Part shown: piece by piece, positions 23,339 to 31,075 of the stretch
Layout: every line of letters starts with the position of its first letter
How positions within the stretch are numbered: position 1 is the first letter of the stretch
Assembly: GCA_017303775.1 (NCBI GenBank)
Contig: JAFLCH010000008.1
Coordinates: 1 to 32,983 of the forward strand
Direction: 5' to 3'
From: Anaerolineae bacterium
GTDB lineage: Bacteria; Chloroflexota; Anaerolineae; Aggregatilineales; Phototrophicaceae
Length of the DNA: 32,983 nucleotides
Program-made: the position numbers and the translations under genes
The notes under the pieces: model-generated
Database searches by the model: none
What the model saw: the letters and a program-made list of their open reading frames with translations, nothing else
Told to the model about the DNA's origin: nothing

Positions 23339-24414
23339 TCCGCCTTATCGCCGCCGGTCACACGCCGCTGTAGCAGCGTCGCAGCGAAGATGATGACGAA
23401 TAATGTGATCGCCGTTGCTGTCGCCCGATCCATACGTGGATCATTCAGCGAACCGAAAGCAAAATCATAAACTAGATATGCCACGCTCATCGTACTTTCG
23501 CGGGTAGTCGTGTTCCGCAGTACATAAATCTGGTCGAAGACTTGGAAAGTGCCAATCAAGCCTAACGTAATCACAAAGAATGTTGTCGGTGCTAGCAGCG
23601 GTACCGTGATGCGCCGGAACACCTGCCAGTTGTTCGCCCCATCCACATAGGCCGCTTCGTACACTTGCGATGGAATGTTTTGCAGCGCCGCCAGATACAC
23701 CACCATCATCGTTCCGATAGTTGTCCAAATAGCCAATATCATGATCGTGAACATCGACACGCTGGGGCCGCTCAACCAATCCCACAGTGAAATGCGGAAA
23801 ATCTCCGTCTCGCTCAAGAATGGCACGCTGCTTTTGGTAATCCCCAACACACCAAACAGATTGTGCAATAGTCCATCATTATTAGAAAGCCATGTAATCG
23901 GTTGATAGCTTGGGAAGACCGAACTGATGAATCCGTTCACCGGCCCTGTGTTGGAAAACATGAATAGGAAAATCATCGATACCACAATCGATGATGTAAT
24001 CGAGGGGAAGTAGTATGCGGTGCGGAACACCCCCCGGAATCGCAGCCACCTTTGGTTCACAATCACTGCCAGCACCAGCGCGATAATCGTCTGCGTCGGT
24101 ACAACACCGATCACATAATAAACAGTGTTTTTGAGTGCGTTATAAAAATCATCAACCCGCCGCCCCTGCACCAGCAGTTGTTCATAATTACGTAAACCCA
24201 CAATCTCATAAGCATCCGGTCGGGTGAGGGGAGTGCGCCCGTTCCAATCGGTCAGGCTGAAGTAACCTGCCACCAGCAGCGGGAGAATCATGAACAACAG
24301 CAGAATCAGGAACGCCGGCATCATGAATGTCCATCCGGCAATCGCTTCGTCACGCTTCGCGTTGGCGTTCGTTTGCACGGCTCTTTGAACCGTTTGAGAG
24401 GCTATTTGTGCCAT
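23335..24414 (-). CDS. Sugar ABC transporter permease, MalF type
   Basis: The 359-residue permease has six membrane helices beginning with WTFMMPAFLILLLFMILPLL and the EAA motif EAAYVDGANNWQVFRRITVP. It is the MalF/UgpA-type partner in a CUT1 sugar importer. I start it at ATG 24414, nine bases after GGAG; an ATG three codons earlier abuts the ribosome site. Between this gene and the binding-protein gene lies a perfect 13-bp stem-loop. Confidence 0.93.
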   Translation of the reverse strand: MAQIASQTVQRAVQTNANAKRDEAIAGWTFMMPAFLILLLFMILPLLVAGYFSLTDWNGRTPLTRPDAYEIVGLRNYEQLLVQGRRVDDFYNALKNTVYYVIGVVPTQTIIALVLAVIVNQRWLRFRGVFRTAYYFPSITSSIVVSMIFLFMFSNTGPVNGFISSVFPSYQPITWLSNNDGLLHNLFGVLGITKSSVPFLSETEIFRISLWDWLSGPSVSMFTIMILAIWTTIGTMMVVYLAALQNIPSQVYEAAYVDGANNWQVFRRITVPLLAPTTFFVITLGLIGTFQVFDQIYVLRNTTTRESTMSVAYLVYDFAFGSLNDPRMDRATATAITLFVIIFAATLLQRRVTGGDKAE

Positions 24415-24458
24415 GATTGGCATCTCCGGGGTAATAAAAACTACTTTTGAGGATGATT

Positions 24459-24492
24459 GGGAGATACAGCCAGTGATCGGGCTGTATCTCCC
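24459..24492 (-). promoter_or_regulatory. Intercistronic 13-bp stem-loop between binding protein and permease genes
   Basis: GGGAGATACAGCC (24459-24471) and GGCTGTATCTCCC (24480-24492) pair perfectly around an 8-nt loop. No T run follows on the minus strand, so partial termination or 3'-end protection of the upstream binding-protein mRNA is more likely than full termination. Confidence 0.7.
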
Positions 24493-24532
24493 GGAGCGAG
24501 TCGCCTAGATGTGCCTCGCCTGTTCTAGCAAA

Positions 24533-25786
24533 TTACCCTTCTGCCTGAATTTCACGGGCAATCTCAGCGGCTTCAACCATTGCTTCTTCAGCCGTCGCGC
24601 TGCCATTCAGGACATCCACGGTACCTTCATCAACCGCTGACGTGAAGTCGCCGTAACCGAATGGGAACACCGGTGCCCAGGCATAGTCGGCGCCTGCCAC
24701 AAACGGGGTGGCCACATCACCCTGCTTCTCGATCCATGTGTTGATCGCGCTGACGCGGGCGGGCATCGGGCCGAAACCCTGCTCACCATTCTGCGCTGCG
24801 CCTTCCGGCCCCGTCAAGTAGTTGACCAGCGCCCATGCGGCCTCTGCCTTATCACCGGCCTGTGAGCTAACCCCCCAGCATTCCGTAAAGGTTAGTGTAC
24901 CCTTGTCGCCGTTCGGTGCGACCGGAATTTCTGCTACGCCCCAGTTGGTGTCCGGGAAGTCGTTCTGCAAATAACCAATCGCCCAGTTGCCTTCTACTGT
25001 CATCGCGGCCAGTCCACGACCAAAGGCTTCACCGTTCCAGCCAGAGCCGCCGAGGTTAGAGGGCAGCGCGCCGATTCCTTCGCTCACAAAGCTGCTGTAA
25101 TATTCCAGCGAAGCAATCGCTTCCGGACTGTCGAAGACCACTTCACCCGCGTCATTGAACAAACGACCGCCGTTTGCCCAGAAGAACGCCAACCAGCGGT
25201 TGCGGTCTGCGCCAGCGCTGAAGCCCACCACATCCGAACCGTCCGCCGCCTTGATGTCTGCGTCGGTGATAGCCTGTGCCGCCGCCTTCATGTCATCCCA
25301 TGTCCAGTCAGCAGTTGGGGCTTCCAAGCCAGCCTGTTCAAAGTAATCCGTATTATAGAATACCGCTAGCGTCGAGAAATCTTTGGGCGGGCAGTACACC
25401 GTGCCATCCTCGCTGGTGAATGCCGCCAGCAGGCTGGGGTAAATGTCGCTCTGATCAGTGATATTATCGCCAGCCGGGGCAATCAACTCCGAGTCCACAT
25501 ATGACGGGAAGTCGAACTGTCCAACAGTGAATACTTCCGGATAATTGCCGGATGCGAAAGCGGCCTGAATCTGGGTGCCATAATCCGGCGAGATCAGCAC
25601 TTCCAGATCAATATTCGGGTTCGCTTCTTCAAACGCTGCGAATTGTGCTTCCTTGAAAGCATTCTCAGCCGGGGATGACGAGCCAGTCCACACCCGCAGC
25701 ACAACAGGGTCTTGCGCGGCTACTAACCCGCTGACCGAAAGTATAACGACCAGCACGAGCGCCAGCGCGACAAAACGATTACGCAT
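24533..25786 (-). CDS. Extracellular sugar-binding protein of ABC importer
   Basis: The 417-residue protein has a typical signal peptide (MRNRFVALALVLVVILSVSG, cleavage near VAAQ). The mature part belongs to the bacterial extracellular solute-binding family 1: VVLRVWTGSSSPAENAFKEAQFAAFEEANPNI at the start, and NYLTGPEGAAQNGE near the C-terminus. No lipobox Cys is seen, so it is either released or retained by the uncleaved helix. I start at ATG 25786, right after GGAGG; the frame runs 46 codons further without a signal sequence. It is the second gene of the operon, between phosphorylase and permeases, and should bind the imported disaccharide. Confidence 0.92.
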   Translation of the reverse strand: MRNRFVALALVLVVILSVSGLVAAQDPVVLRVWTGSSSPAENAFKEAQFAAFEEANPNIDLEVLISPDYGTQIQAAFASGNYPEVFTVGQFDFPSYVDSELIAPAGDNITDQSDIYPSLLAAFTSEDGTVYCPPKDFSTLAVFYNTDYFEQAGLEAPTADWTWDDMKAAAQAITDADIKAADGSDVVGFSAGADRNRWLAFFWANGGRLFNDAGEVVFDSPEAIASLEYYSSFVSEGIGALPSNLGGSGWNGEAFGRGLAAMTVEGNWAIGYLQNDFPDTNWGVAEIPVAPNGDKGTLTFTECWGVSSQAGDKAEAAWALVNYLTGPEGAAQNGEQGFGPMPARVSAINTWIEKQGDVATPFVAGADYAWAPVFPFGYGDFTSAVDEGTVDVLNGSATAEEAMVEAAEIAREIQAEG

Positions 25787-25830
25787 ACAAGCCTCCAAAT
25801 TTATCCAATAACCAATTTCAAGCACGTTTT

Positions 25831-25848
25831 TTCGCCAGCGTTGGCGAA
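25831..25848 (-). repeat. Stem-loop between phosphorylase and binding-protein genes
   Basis: TTCGCCA (25831-25837) and TGGCGAA (25842-25848) form a 7-bp stem with a 4-nt loop in the 85-base intercistronic gap. There is no T tract on the minus strand. It could mark an mRNA processing or stability point. Confidence 0.5.
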
Positions 25849-25871
25849 CCCCATCGTGCCATCGGGGTCTT

Positions 25872-28064
25872 TTATCCGGGGTTTTGTAGCGTGATCTGCC
25901 GCTTCTCTCCCCGGTAATAGACATTGAATGACAGCCGCTTCCAGTGCGCTGGCAGTCTTGGCTCAGTCACCGGCTCACCCTTTTCATCCAGATGCAGCCC
26001 CGCGAAGCCGAACACCACCGCTTGCCACAAACCGCCGCACGACGCGCCATGAATGCCGTCGCGCACATTCCCCTTGTTATCCTGTAAGTCAATCGCTGCG
26101 GCGTGCTCGAACATCTCGTAGGCCACCTCACCCAACCCCAGCCATGCTGCCACCCGTGCATGCACTGCCGGACTGAGGGATGATCCGTGGTCAGTGCGTG
26201 GATAGTAGGTGTTCCAGTTGTTCAACAGCACAGTCGGTTCGGCCAGTTCTTCGCCCAGCAGCCCCATTAACATCACCACATCGGCCTGCTTAATCATCTG
26301 TGACTGGATGCTTCGTGGATGTCCGAGGATAGCCTGCACGCTGGCCGTGCGCGGTTCATAATGCGGCACCGGGATGTATTCCATCTCGAAGAAACCGGGG
26401 AACTGCACATGAATCTGTCGCTCATCATCAAACGGGATATACATTCGCTTGATGATGTCTCGCCATTTCGCCAGCCGTTCCGCGTTCAAATCCAGCTTCT
26501 CTACCAATCGCGCGTGGTCAGCCAGAGCGTTGTCTTTCAGCCAGATCAGCAGTTCCAGCGCCTGTTCCAGATGCCAGACCACCATCCGGTTGGTGAACAC
26601 ACTGTTATCAATGTTCTCGTGGTATTCATCCGGCCCGATCTGCTGCGAAAGTTCGTAGCGCTCGTTCTTCGCCTCCACACGGCTGCCCCAGAATACCGCC
26701 GTATCCAGTACGATTTCCGCGCCATATCGGGTCAGGAACGTGTCATCACCCGTCCAGCGCCAGTATTGCAGCACCCCATAGCTGATGTCAGTCGAAATAT
26801 GCTGCTCGCTGTCACCTGTCCAGATTCGGATGCGGCTTCCATCCGGCTGCGGATCGCCCCATTGGGGTGTGGTTTCTTCACCGGTATCCGTGCTCTCCCA
26901 CGGGTACATCGCGCCCTCGTATCCATTCGCCTTCGCTTTATGACGCGCGCCTTCCAACCGGTGATAGCGGTACATCAACAAATTGCGTGCCAGTTGGGGT
27001 TGGGTCAGGATCAGCGGCGGTACGATGAACAATTCGGTATCCCAGAACACATGCCCCTTATAGCCGAAGCCTGAAAGGGTCTTTGCCCCGATGCTCACAT
27101 TTTCATCATGTCGCGGTGAAGCAATCAGGATGTGGTACATGGCGAAGCGCACTGCCAGTTGAGCGAACTCATCGCCTTCAATCTGGATGTCGCTGCTTTC
27201 CCAATAGCGCGCCCATTCCGCGGTATGCGCCTCACGTAGGCTTGAGTAGCCGGTCAATACAGCTTCCTGTAGCTTCTGCTGGGCTGCTTCCAGCGGCTGC
27301 TCCACATCGCGGCTCGTATAAATGGTCGTGATCTTGCTCACCGTCGCCGCTTCTTCACGGGACAGGCTGAAGCGTGTGCGCATCACCGGACGTGCATGAG
27401 CGCTGTCAACCAGCGTTTCAATCGGGCTGCTGGCGACCAGTTGCGATGCCATCCCCAGCCGGTAGCCAGATTGTGCCGTCTTCAGTTGTACCCCAACTTG
27501 CCCATTGCCTTGAGTGGTCTGTATATCCGTCCAGTGGGCCACGCCGTTGTTCGTCACGGCATGATCTACATACGCTTCAATCTCGATTTCAGGATCACCA
27601 TCCACCGCGATAATCTGCACTTGCTGCGCCAGTACATGTTCATCAGCCAGACTCACGAACCGCTCGAATACCATCCGTACAATCGTCCCGGATTCCGCCC
27701 GGAACAGCACCTCGCGGGTGAGCAAACCGCTTTGCAAATGCAGCAGCCGCCGGTAGCCCAACAACGCCCCATCTTTAGGGTTCAGGTGCATCTCATTCTG
27801 GTTGACCAGTTGGAACGGCGTGCCATCCACTGTGATCCGGATCGGCAGCCAATTCGGCGCATTCACCAATTCCGGCACCAGCATCCCCGGTGCATGATCA
27901 TAAATCCCGTGTGGCATCGTCGTCTCGATTGCGCCCGGATACCCTTCCTCGAAAGTGCCACGCGTCGCCAGATAACCATTTCCAATCGTAAACAACGTTT
28001 CGTTATGGTTGAGCTTTTCAGGGTGAAAAGGGAATTCTTCTAATTTCCACAAGTGACGTGTCAC
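25872..28064 (-). CDS. GH65 disaccharide phosphorylase (kojibiose/maltose/trehalose type)
   Basis: The 730-residue enzyme has all GH65 landmarks. An N-terminal beta-sandwich begins HNETLFTIGNGYLATRGTFEEG. GYKGHVFWDTELF leads into the (alpha/alpha)6 barrel. The general acid is Glu480 in IGPDEYHENIDN, the phosphate-binding motif is HGSSLSP with His626, and a small C-terminal beta domain follows. Family members phosphorolyse alpha-glucobioses with inversion, giving beta-glucose 1-phosphate and glucose. The exact linkage cannot be fixed by eye. AAGGAG lies seven bases before the GTG start at 28064. It is first in the operon, behind a promoter with a LacI-type operator, and its product suits the PgmB encoded nearby. 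Confidence 0.92.
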   Translation of the reverse strand: MTRHLWKLEEFPFHPEKLNHNETLFTIGNGYLATRGTFEEGYPGAIETTMPHGIYDHAPGMLVPELVNAPNWLPIRITVDGTPFQLVNQNEMHLNPKDGALLGYRRLLHLQSGLLTREVLFRAESGTIVRMVFERFVSLADEHVLAQQVQIIAVDGDPEIEIEAYVDHAVTNNGVAHWTDIQTTQGNGQVGVQLKTAQSGYRLGMASQLVASSPIETLVDSAHARPVMRTRFSLSREEAATVSKITTIYTSRDVEQPLEAAQQKLQEAVLTGYSSLREAHTAEWARYWESSDIQIEGDEFAQLAVRFAMYHILIASPRHDENVSIGAKTLSGFGYKGHVFWDTELFIVPPLILTQPQLARNLLMYRYHRLEGARHKAKANGYEGAMYPWESTDTGEETTPQWGDPQPDGSRIRIWTGDSEQHISTDISYGVLQYWRWTGDDTFLTRYGAEIVLDTAVFWGSRVEAKNERYELSQQIGPDEYHENIDNSVFTNRMVVWHLEQALELLIWLKDNALADHARLVEKLDLNAERLAKWRDIIKRMYIPFDDERQIHVQFPGFFEMEYIPVPHYEPRTASVQAILGHPRSIQSQMIKQADVVMLMGLLGEELAEPTVLLNNWNTYYPRTDHGSSLSPAVHARVAAWLGLGEVAYEMFEHAAAIDLQDNKGNVRDGIHGASCGGLWQAVVFGFAGLHLDEKGEPVTEPRLPAHWKRLSFNVYYRGEKRQITLQNPG

Positions 28065-28118
28065 GTGCTCGCTCCTTAAGTGCGACGATTGGATTACAAT
28101 ATTCGTTAACGTATTTAC

Positions 28119-28130
28119 TTAAACGTTTAA
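28119..28130. promoter_or_regulatory. LacI-family operator at the phosphorylase promoter
   Basis: TTAAACGTTTAA is a perfect 12-bp palindrome that begins inside the -10 box and covers the start site. A similar site precedes pgmB. A shorter palindrome CGTTAACG lies nearby at 28104-28111. Confidence 0.75.
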
Positions 28131-28157
28131 TATAACGTGTCCGCTACCCTTTGACAA
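28129..28157 (-). promoter_or_regulatory. Promoter of the phosphorylase-transporter operon
   Basis: On the minus strand TTGTCA (28152-28157), 17 bases, TATATT (28129-28134) make a strong sigma70-type promoter about 65 bases upstream of the GTG start. The operator TTAAACGTTTAA overlaps its downstream edge. Confidence 0.75.
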
Positions 28158-28209
28158 GGAATTGCTATCAAGATTTGTGAGTTTTGCCCAATTGTGAGCC
28201 TGTGCGAGA

Positions 28210-28262
28210 ATCAAAAATGGGAAGCGCTGTGCTTCCACCTTTTAGGTGCAGCACACTTCCCA
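28210..28262 (-). terminator. Rho-independent terminator of the cupin gene
   Basis: A long interrupted hairpin has stems TGGGAA/TTCCCA (28218-28223 with 28257-28262), GTGC/GCAC and CACCT/AGGTG. On the minus strand it is followed by TTTTTG, just downstream of the cupin stop. A second small stem (TGCCC 28284-28288 / GGGCA 28299-28303) lies between it and the gene. Confidence 0.75.
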
Positions 28263-28322
28263 ACAGCCGCCAAAGTCTGACAATGCCCCGCTAGAGTAGG
28301 GCAGTTTGTTTGATGGGCTTGT

Positions 28323-28916
28323 CTATTTAGCCGGAATGGATTCCATCATCGCGTTGCCTTCATCCCGGAAGTAATGATACTGAGGTCGGTAACCCAATAT
28401 ACGTCCGATCACACTGAAGACGCGGTTCGCCACTCTTTGCAGCCACATTGGCCGCCCCGCCATATACAGATGGTCTTTGAAGTGATGCAGCAGCGTCCCC
28501 ATGAATAACGGCTGTACCCGCCCTTCAGCCGAAATCATCCCCGCGTGTGACCCAACACACAGCGACTCGATCAACTCATCCCAATGCAGCGCCGGTTCCA
28601 TCTCGCGCCGCACAATCAAATCCTCACAGTTGCTCGCGTTCGACCACGTATGTACCATGCCGCGTGGGATAATCACCGTTTCCCCCGGCCCTAGCAGCCA
28701 TTCATGCCCGTTCAACAAAAAACGCCCGCGCCCCTGTTTGATATACACCCGTTCCTCTTGCAGCGGGTGGAAATGCAGCGGGGTATTGCGTCGGCTTCCC
28801 GGCGACATCGTGCAGTCAATCACCAGCAGCTTACCATCGCTGTCCGCCGCCGTTTGAACAAAAACAAAATGCTCCCCGGTGAGGGGGCTGGACATTCGAT
28901 CACCACTTTTCACCAC
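28323..28916 (-). CDS. Cupin-domain protein
   Basis: The product has about 197 residues. A single cupin barrel occupies residues 10-105: the metal-binding motif reads HFHPLQEERVYIKQG with two His and a Glu, and the second motif has GMVHTW. The C-terminal 90 residues are helical with an RVANRVFSVIGRILGY segment that may contact membrane or partner proteins. The start is uncertain: GTG 28916 lies seven bases after GTGGAG, while ATG 28895 is the first ATG. Substrate and activity are unknown; many such proteins are small-molecule sensors or isomerases. It is divergent from an epimerase gene. Confidence 0.7.
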   Translation of the reverse strand: MVKSGDRMSSPLTGEHFVFVQTAADSDGKLLVIDCTMSPGSRRNTPLHFHPLQEERVYIKQGRGRFLLNGHEWLLGPGETVIIPRGMVHTWSNASNCEDLIVRREMEPALHWDELIESLCVGSHAGMISAEGRVQPLFMGTLLHHFKDHLYMAGRPMWLQRVANRVFSVIGRILGYRPQYHYFRDEGNAMMESIPAK

Positions 28917-28953
28917 AATCGTGCTCCACAATCATATTGGACAGAAGATAACT

Positions 28954-28998
28954 TCATTGAAGCGCACTTTGCTCAAGTGTTCGCCTGCCGGAAGCCAC
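28954..28998 (-). CDS. Possible 14-residue leader peptide ahead of the cupin gene
   Basis: A GTG-started frame of 14 codons (MASGRRTLEQSALQ) follows an unusually strong AAAGGAGGAGGG ribosome-binding sequence and ends 38 bases before the cupin GTG. The purine-rich site is the loop of a CGACTA/TAGTCG hairpin (28998-29021). It may be a translational leader; it is too short to judge by composition. Confidence 0.3.
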   Translation of the reverse strand: MASGRRTLEQSALQ

Positions 28999-29163
28999 GA
29001 CTATCCCTCCTCCTTTAGTCGGATTTTTCCCTCCGCCGAAAGTCGGGCAGTTCTCGATCACCCACATCGCTCAAGTGGAGTCGACACGATAATCGAGGTA
29101 CTCTTGAAGCATCCATCGGAAATTGTCCACCACACGCTGTTCATTATCGGATTTGGAGTACAC

Positions 29164-30030
29164 ATGAAAGTTTTGCTCACTGGCGGCGCGGGAGATTTGG
29201 GACGCCTTTTAGCGCGTGATCTCGACGAGCGTGGCGACCTCCCCATCATATTCGACGTTCGTCCGCCATCTGTCTCACGGGGTATCACCTTCACCGGTTC
29301 AATCTTGGATCGCCCGCTTCTCAGCCAAGCCATGACCGGCGTCGATTGCGTCGTTCACATTGCGGCATGGCACGGTGTGCACGATTTTCGGAAGCAAAAA
29401 GATGTCTATGATTTCTGGGAACTGAATGTGACCGGCACGTTCTATGTATTCGAAGCGGCGGCTCGTGCTGGCGTATCAAACATCATCTATATTTCCAGTA
29501 GTGATGCCGAAGATCGCACCACCATCTACGGACATACCAAAGTGCTGGGCGAAGAAATTGCCCGTACCTACGCCGCGCGGCATCACATGAATGTGGTTGC
29601 GCTCCGTCCCCGCGCCTTCATCCCCTACTGGAATCGTGACGTCTACAATTCATTCATCGAATGGGCAAATTGGTTTTGGGGTGGGGCAGTCCACATTGAT
29701 GATGTGCTTCAAGGCGTCCTCAAAACCATTGATCTACTCGCACGCCAGCCCCTCACCCATCCGCTGACGCTCAATCTCGATGGCGCTTATGAATACACCG
29801 ACGAAGATCTCGCACACTGGGATTCGAGCGGGGCAACCTTCAGGAAGTACTATGCTCCCTACGAAAAATTGGTGCTGGCACATGGCCTTGACCCGGCTCG
29901 TAAACCGACTCGGTTGCCAATCACCGAGACAGCCGCTTGGCTCGGTTATGCTCCCCGTTACAGTCTGCGCAATCTGCTGCATGAGCTGGAACAGTATGGC
30001 GAATCCGGCCCGCCCCCGCCGCGCTTCTGA
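29164..30030 (+). CDS. NAD-dependent epimerase/dehydratase (extended SDR)
   Basis: The 288-residue protein has the extended-SDR Rossmann motif GGAGDLG (7-13), a cofactor Asp in IIFDVRPP (favouring NAD), strand VDCVVHIAAWHG, Ser motif IYISSSD and the catalytic YGHTK. The C-terminal half shows an AVHIDDVLQGVLK segment typical of the NAD-dependent epimerase/dehydratase family. The ATG at 29164 is five bases after GGAG; the frame is open about 95 codons further upstream but without Rossmann-like sequence, so I exclude it. The substrate, perhaps a nucleotide sugar or sugar acid, is not evident. The gene stands alone, divergent from the cupin. Confidence 0.88.
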   Translation: MKVLLTGGAGDLGRLLARDLDERGDLPIIFDVRPPSVSRGITFTGSILDRPLLSQAMTGVDCVVHIAAWHGVHDFRKQKDVYDFWELNVTGTFYVFEAAARAGVSNIIYISSSDAEDRTTIYGHTKVLGEEIARTYAARHHMNVVALRPRAFIPYWNRDVYNSFIEWANWFWGGAVHIDDVLQGVLKTIDLLARQPLTHPLTLNLDGAYEYTDEDLAHWDSSGATFRKYYAPYEKLVLAHGLDPARKPTRLPITETAAWLGYAPRYSLRNLLHELEQYGESGPPPPRF

Positions 30031-30037
30031 GTGAATT

Positions 30038-30065
30038 TAAGGGTGTTATCAGCGTAGCACCCTTA
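30038..30065. terminator. Hairpin between convergent epimerase and HEAT genes
   Basis: TAAGGGTG (30038-30045) and CACCCTTA (30058-30065) form an 8-bp stem with a 12-nt loop; the second arm includes the HEAT gene stop. T runs are short on both sides, so it is a weak bidirectional terminator candidate. Confidence 0.5.
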
Positions 30066-31058
30066 TTCATCCCGTAGTCCGCTGCGGATTCGGTTCATCT
30101 CCAACCGCACCTCAGCGTCAGCCTCGCGTTCCATCGCGGCCTCCAGTGCGGCCTCCGCCTCTGGGTCATGCATCCATGCCAGCGGCCACACCGCCGCCAG
30201 TCGGGTCGCTGCAAGTTCATCTTCCAGCGCCAATTGCAGCGCCCGCAGCGCCTCGTCACGGGTCACTCTTTGCGTCAGTGACATCTTCAAATAATTAGTC
30301 GCATGGAATAACCCGCGCAGGATAGCCTCGCGCGCCAACCCCGTCCGCCGCTCAATCAGCCCCAGCAGCTCGCGCAGCCCTTCATTCCCGTCAATCTCCA
30401 GCAGGCTTAACGCCGCCGCATAAATCACCTCTGCGTCATCATCTTCCAGCGACTTCCGGATCACCGGCACGGCTGCCGCCAGCCCGTTCGCCCCCATCAC
30501 CTCTAACGCCTTCACCCGCACTTCAGGATCATCCGCCAGCAGCACCGCTTCCAAGGCCGGAATCGCCGCGGCATCTTGGCAGTCGCGCAAACCCCACGCC
30601 GCTGCCATCCGCACACTGTCCGCCTCATTTTGCAGCACCGTCGCCATTAGGGCATACGCCGCCGCCTCGTAACTGCTGCACAGCGCATAGATCGCCCCTT
30701 CGCGCACCCGTACATCCGTATCCCGCAGCGCCTGCCGAATCAACGGTTCGGCAGCGTACCACGAGAACCCGAACAGATGCCGTGCCACCGACGCCCGCGA
30801 CGGCGCATCTCCATCCGTCAGCACCCGCTGCATCACCAACCGCGCATCACGGTCGCCCCGTTTATGCAGCAGTTTCGCCGCCCCATACCGCACATAAAAG
30901 GATTCACTCCGCAGTGCTTCCTCCACCACATTCAGCGATACCGAATAAGGCGGCAGCACTTCCAGCAGTGTCGCCAATTTCGGCAGCGTCAGCCGCAGCT
31001 TCCCGCTCTGTCGGGAGGCCGTCGAAAGACGGGGTTCGAGTCCCGTAATGGTTGTCAT
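30063..31058 (-). CDS. HEAT-repeat protein co-encoded with Hsp70
   Basis: The 331-residue protein is a run of about nine HEAT repeats, for example VRYGAAKLLHKRGDRDARLVM, VREGAIYALCSSYEAAAYAL and VRVKALEVMGANGLAAAVPVI. No other domain or signal peptide is present. The ATG lies about 10 bases after GGGGAG and 17 bases beyond the Hsp70 stop, so the two are almost certainly co-transcribed. A role as client adaptor or scaffold for that chaperone is plausible but inferred. High GC and repeated GCC/GCG codons make its DNA look more GC-rich than that of the par module at the left. Confidence 0.85.
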   Translation of the reverse strand: MTTITGLEPRLSTASRQSGKLRLTLPKLATLLEVLPPYSVSLNVVEEALRSESFYVRYGAAKLLHKRGDRDARLVMQRVLTDGDAPSRASVARHLFGFSWYAAEPLIRQALRDTDVRVREGAIYALCSSYEAAAYALMATVLQNEADSVRMAAAWGLRDCQDAAAIPALEAVLLADDPEVRVKALEVMGANGLAAAVPVIRKSLEDDDAEVIYAAALSLLEIDGNEGLRELLGLIERRTGLAREAILRGLFHATNYLKMSLTQRVTRDEALRALQLALEDELAATRLAAVWPLAWMHDPEAEAALEAAMEREADAEVRLEMNRIRSGLRDE

Positions 31059-31075
31059 CGTCTTTGTGCTCCCCT

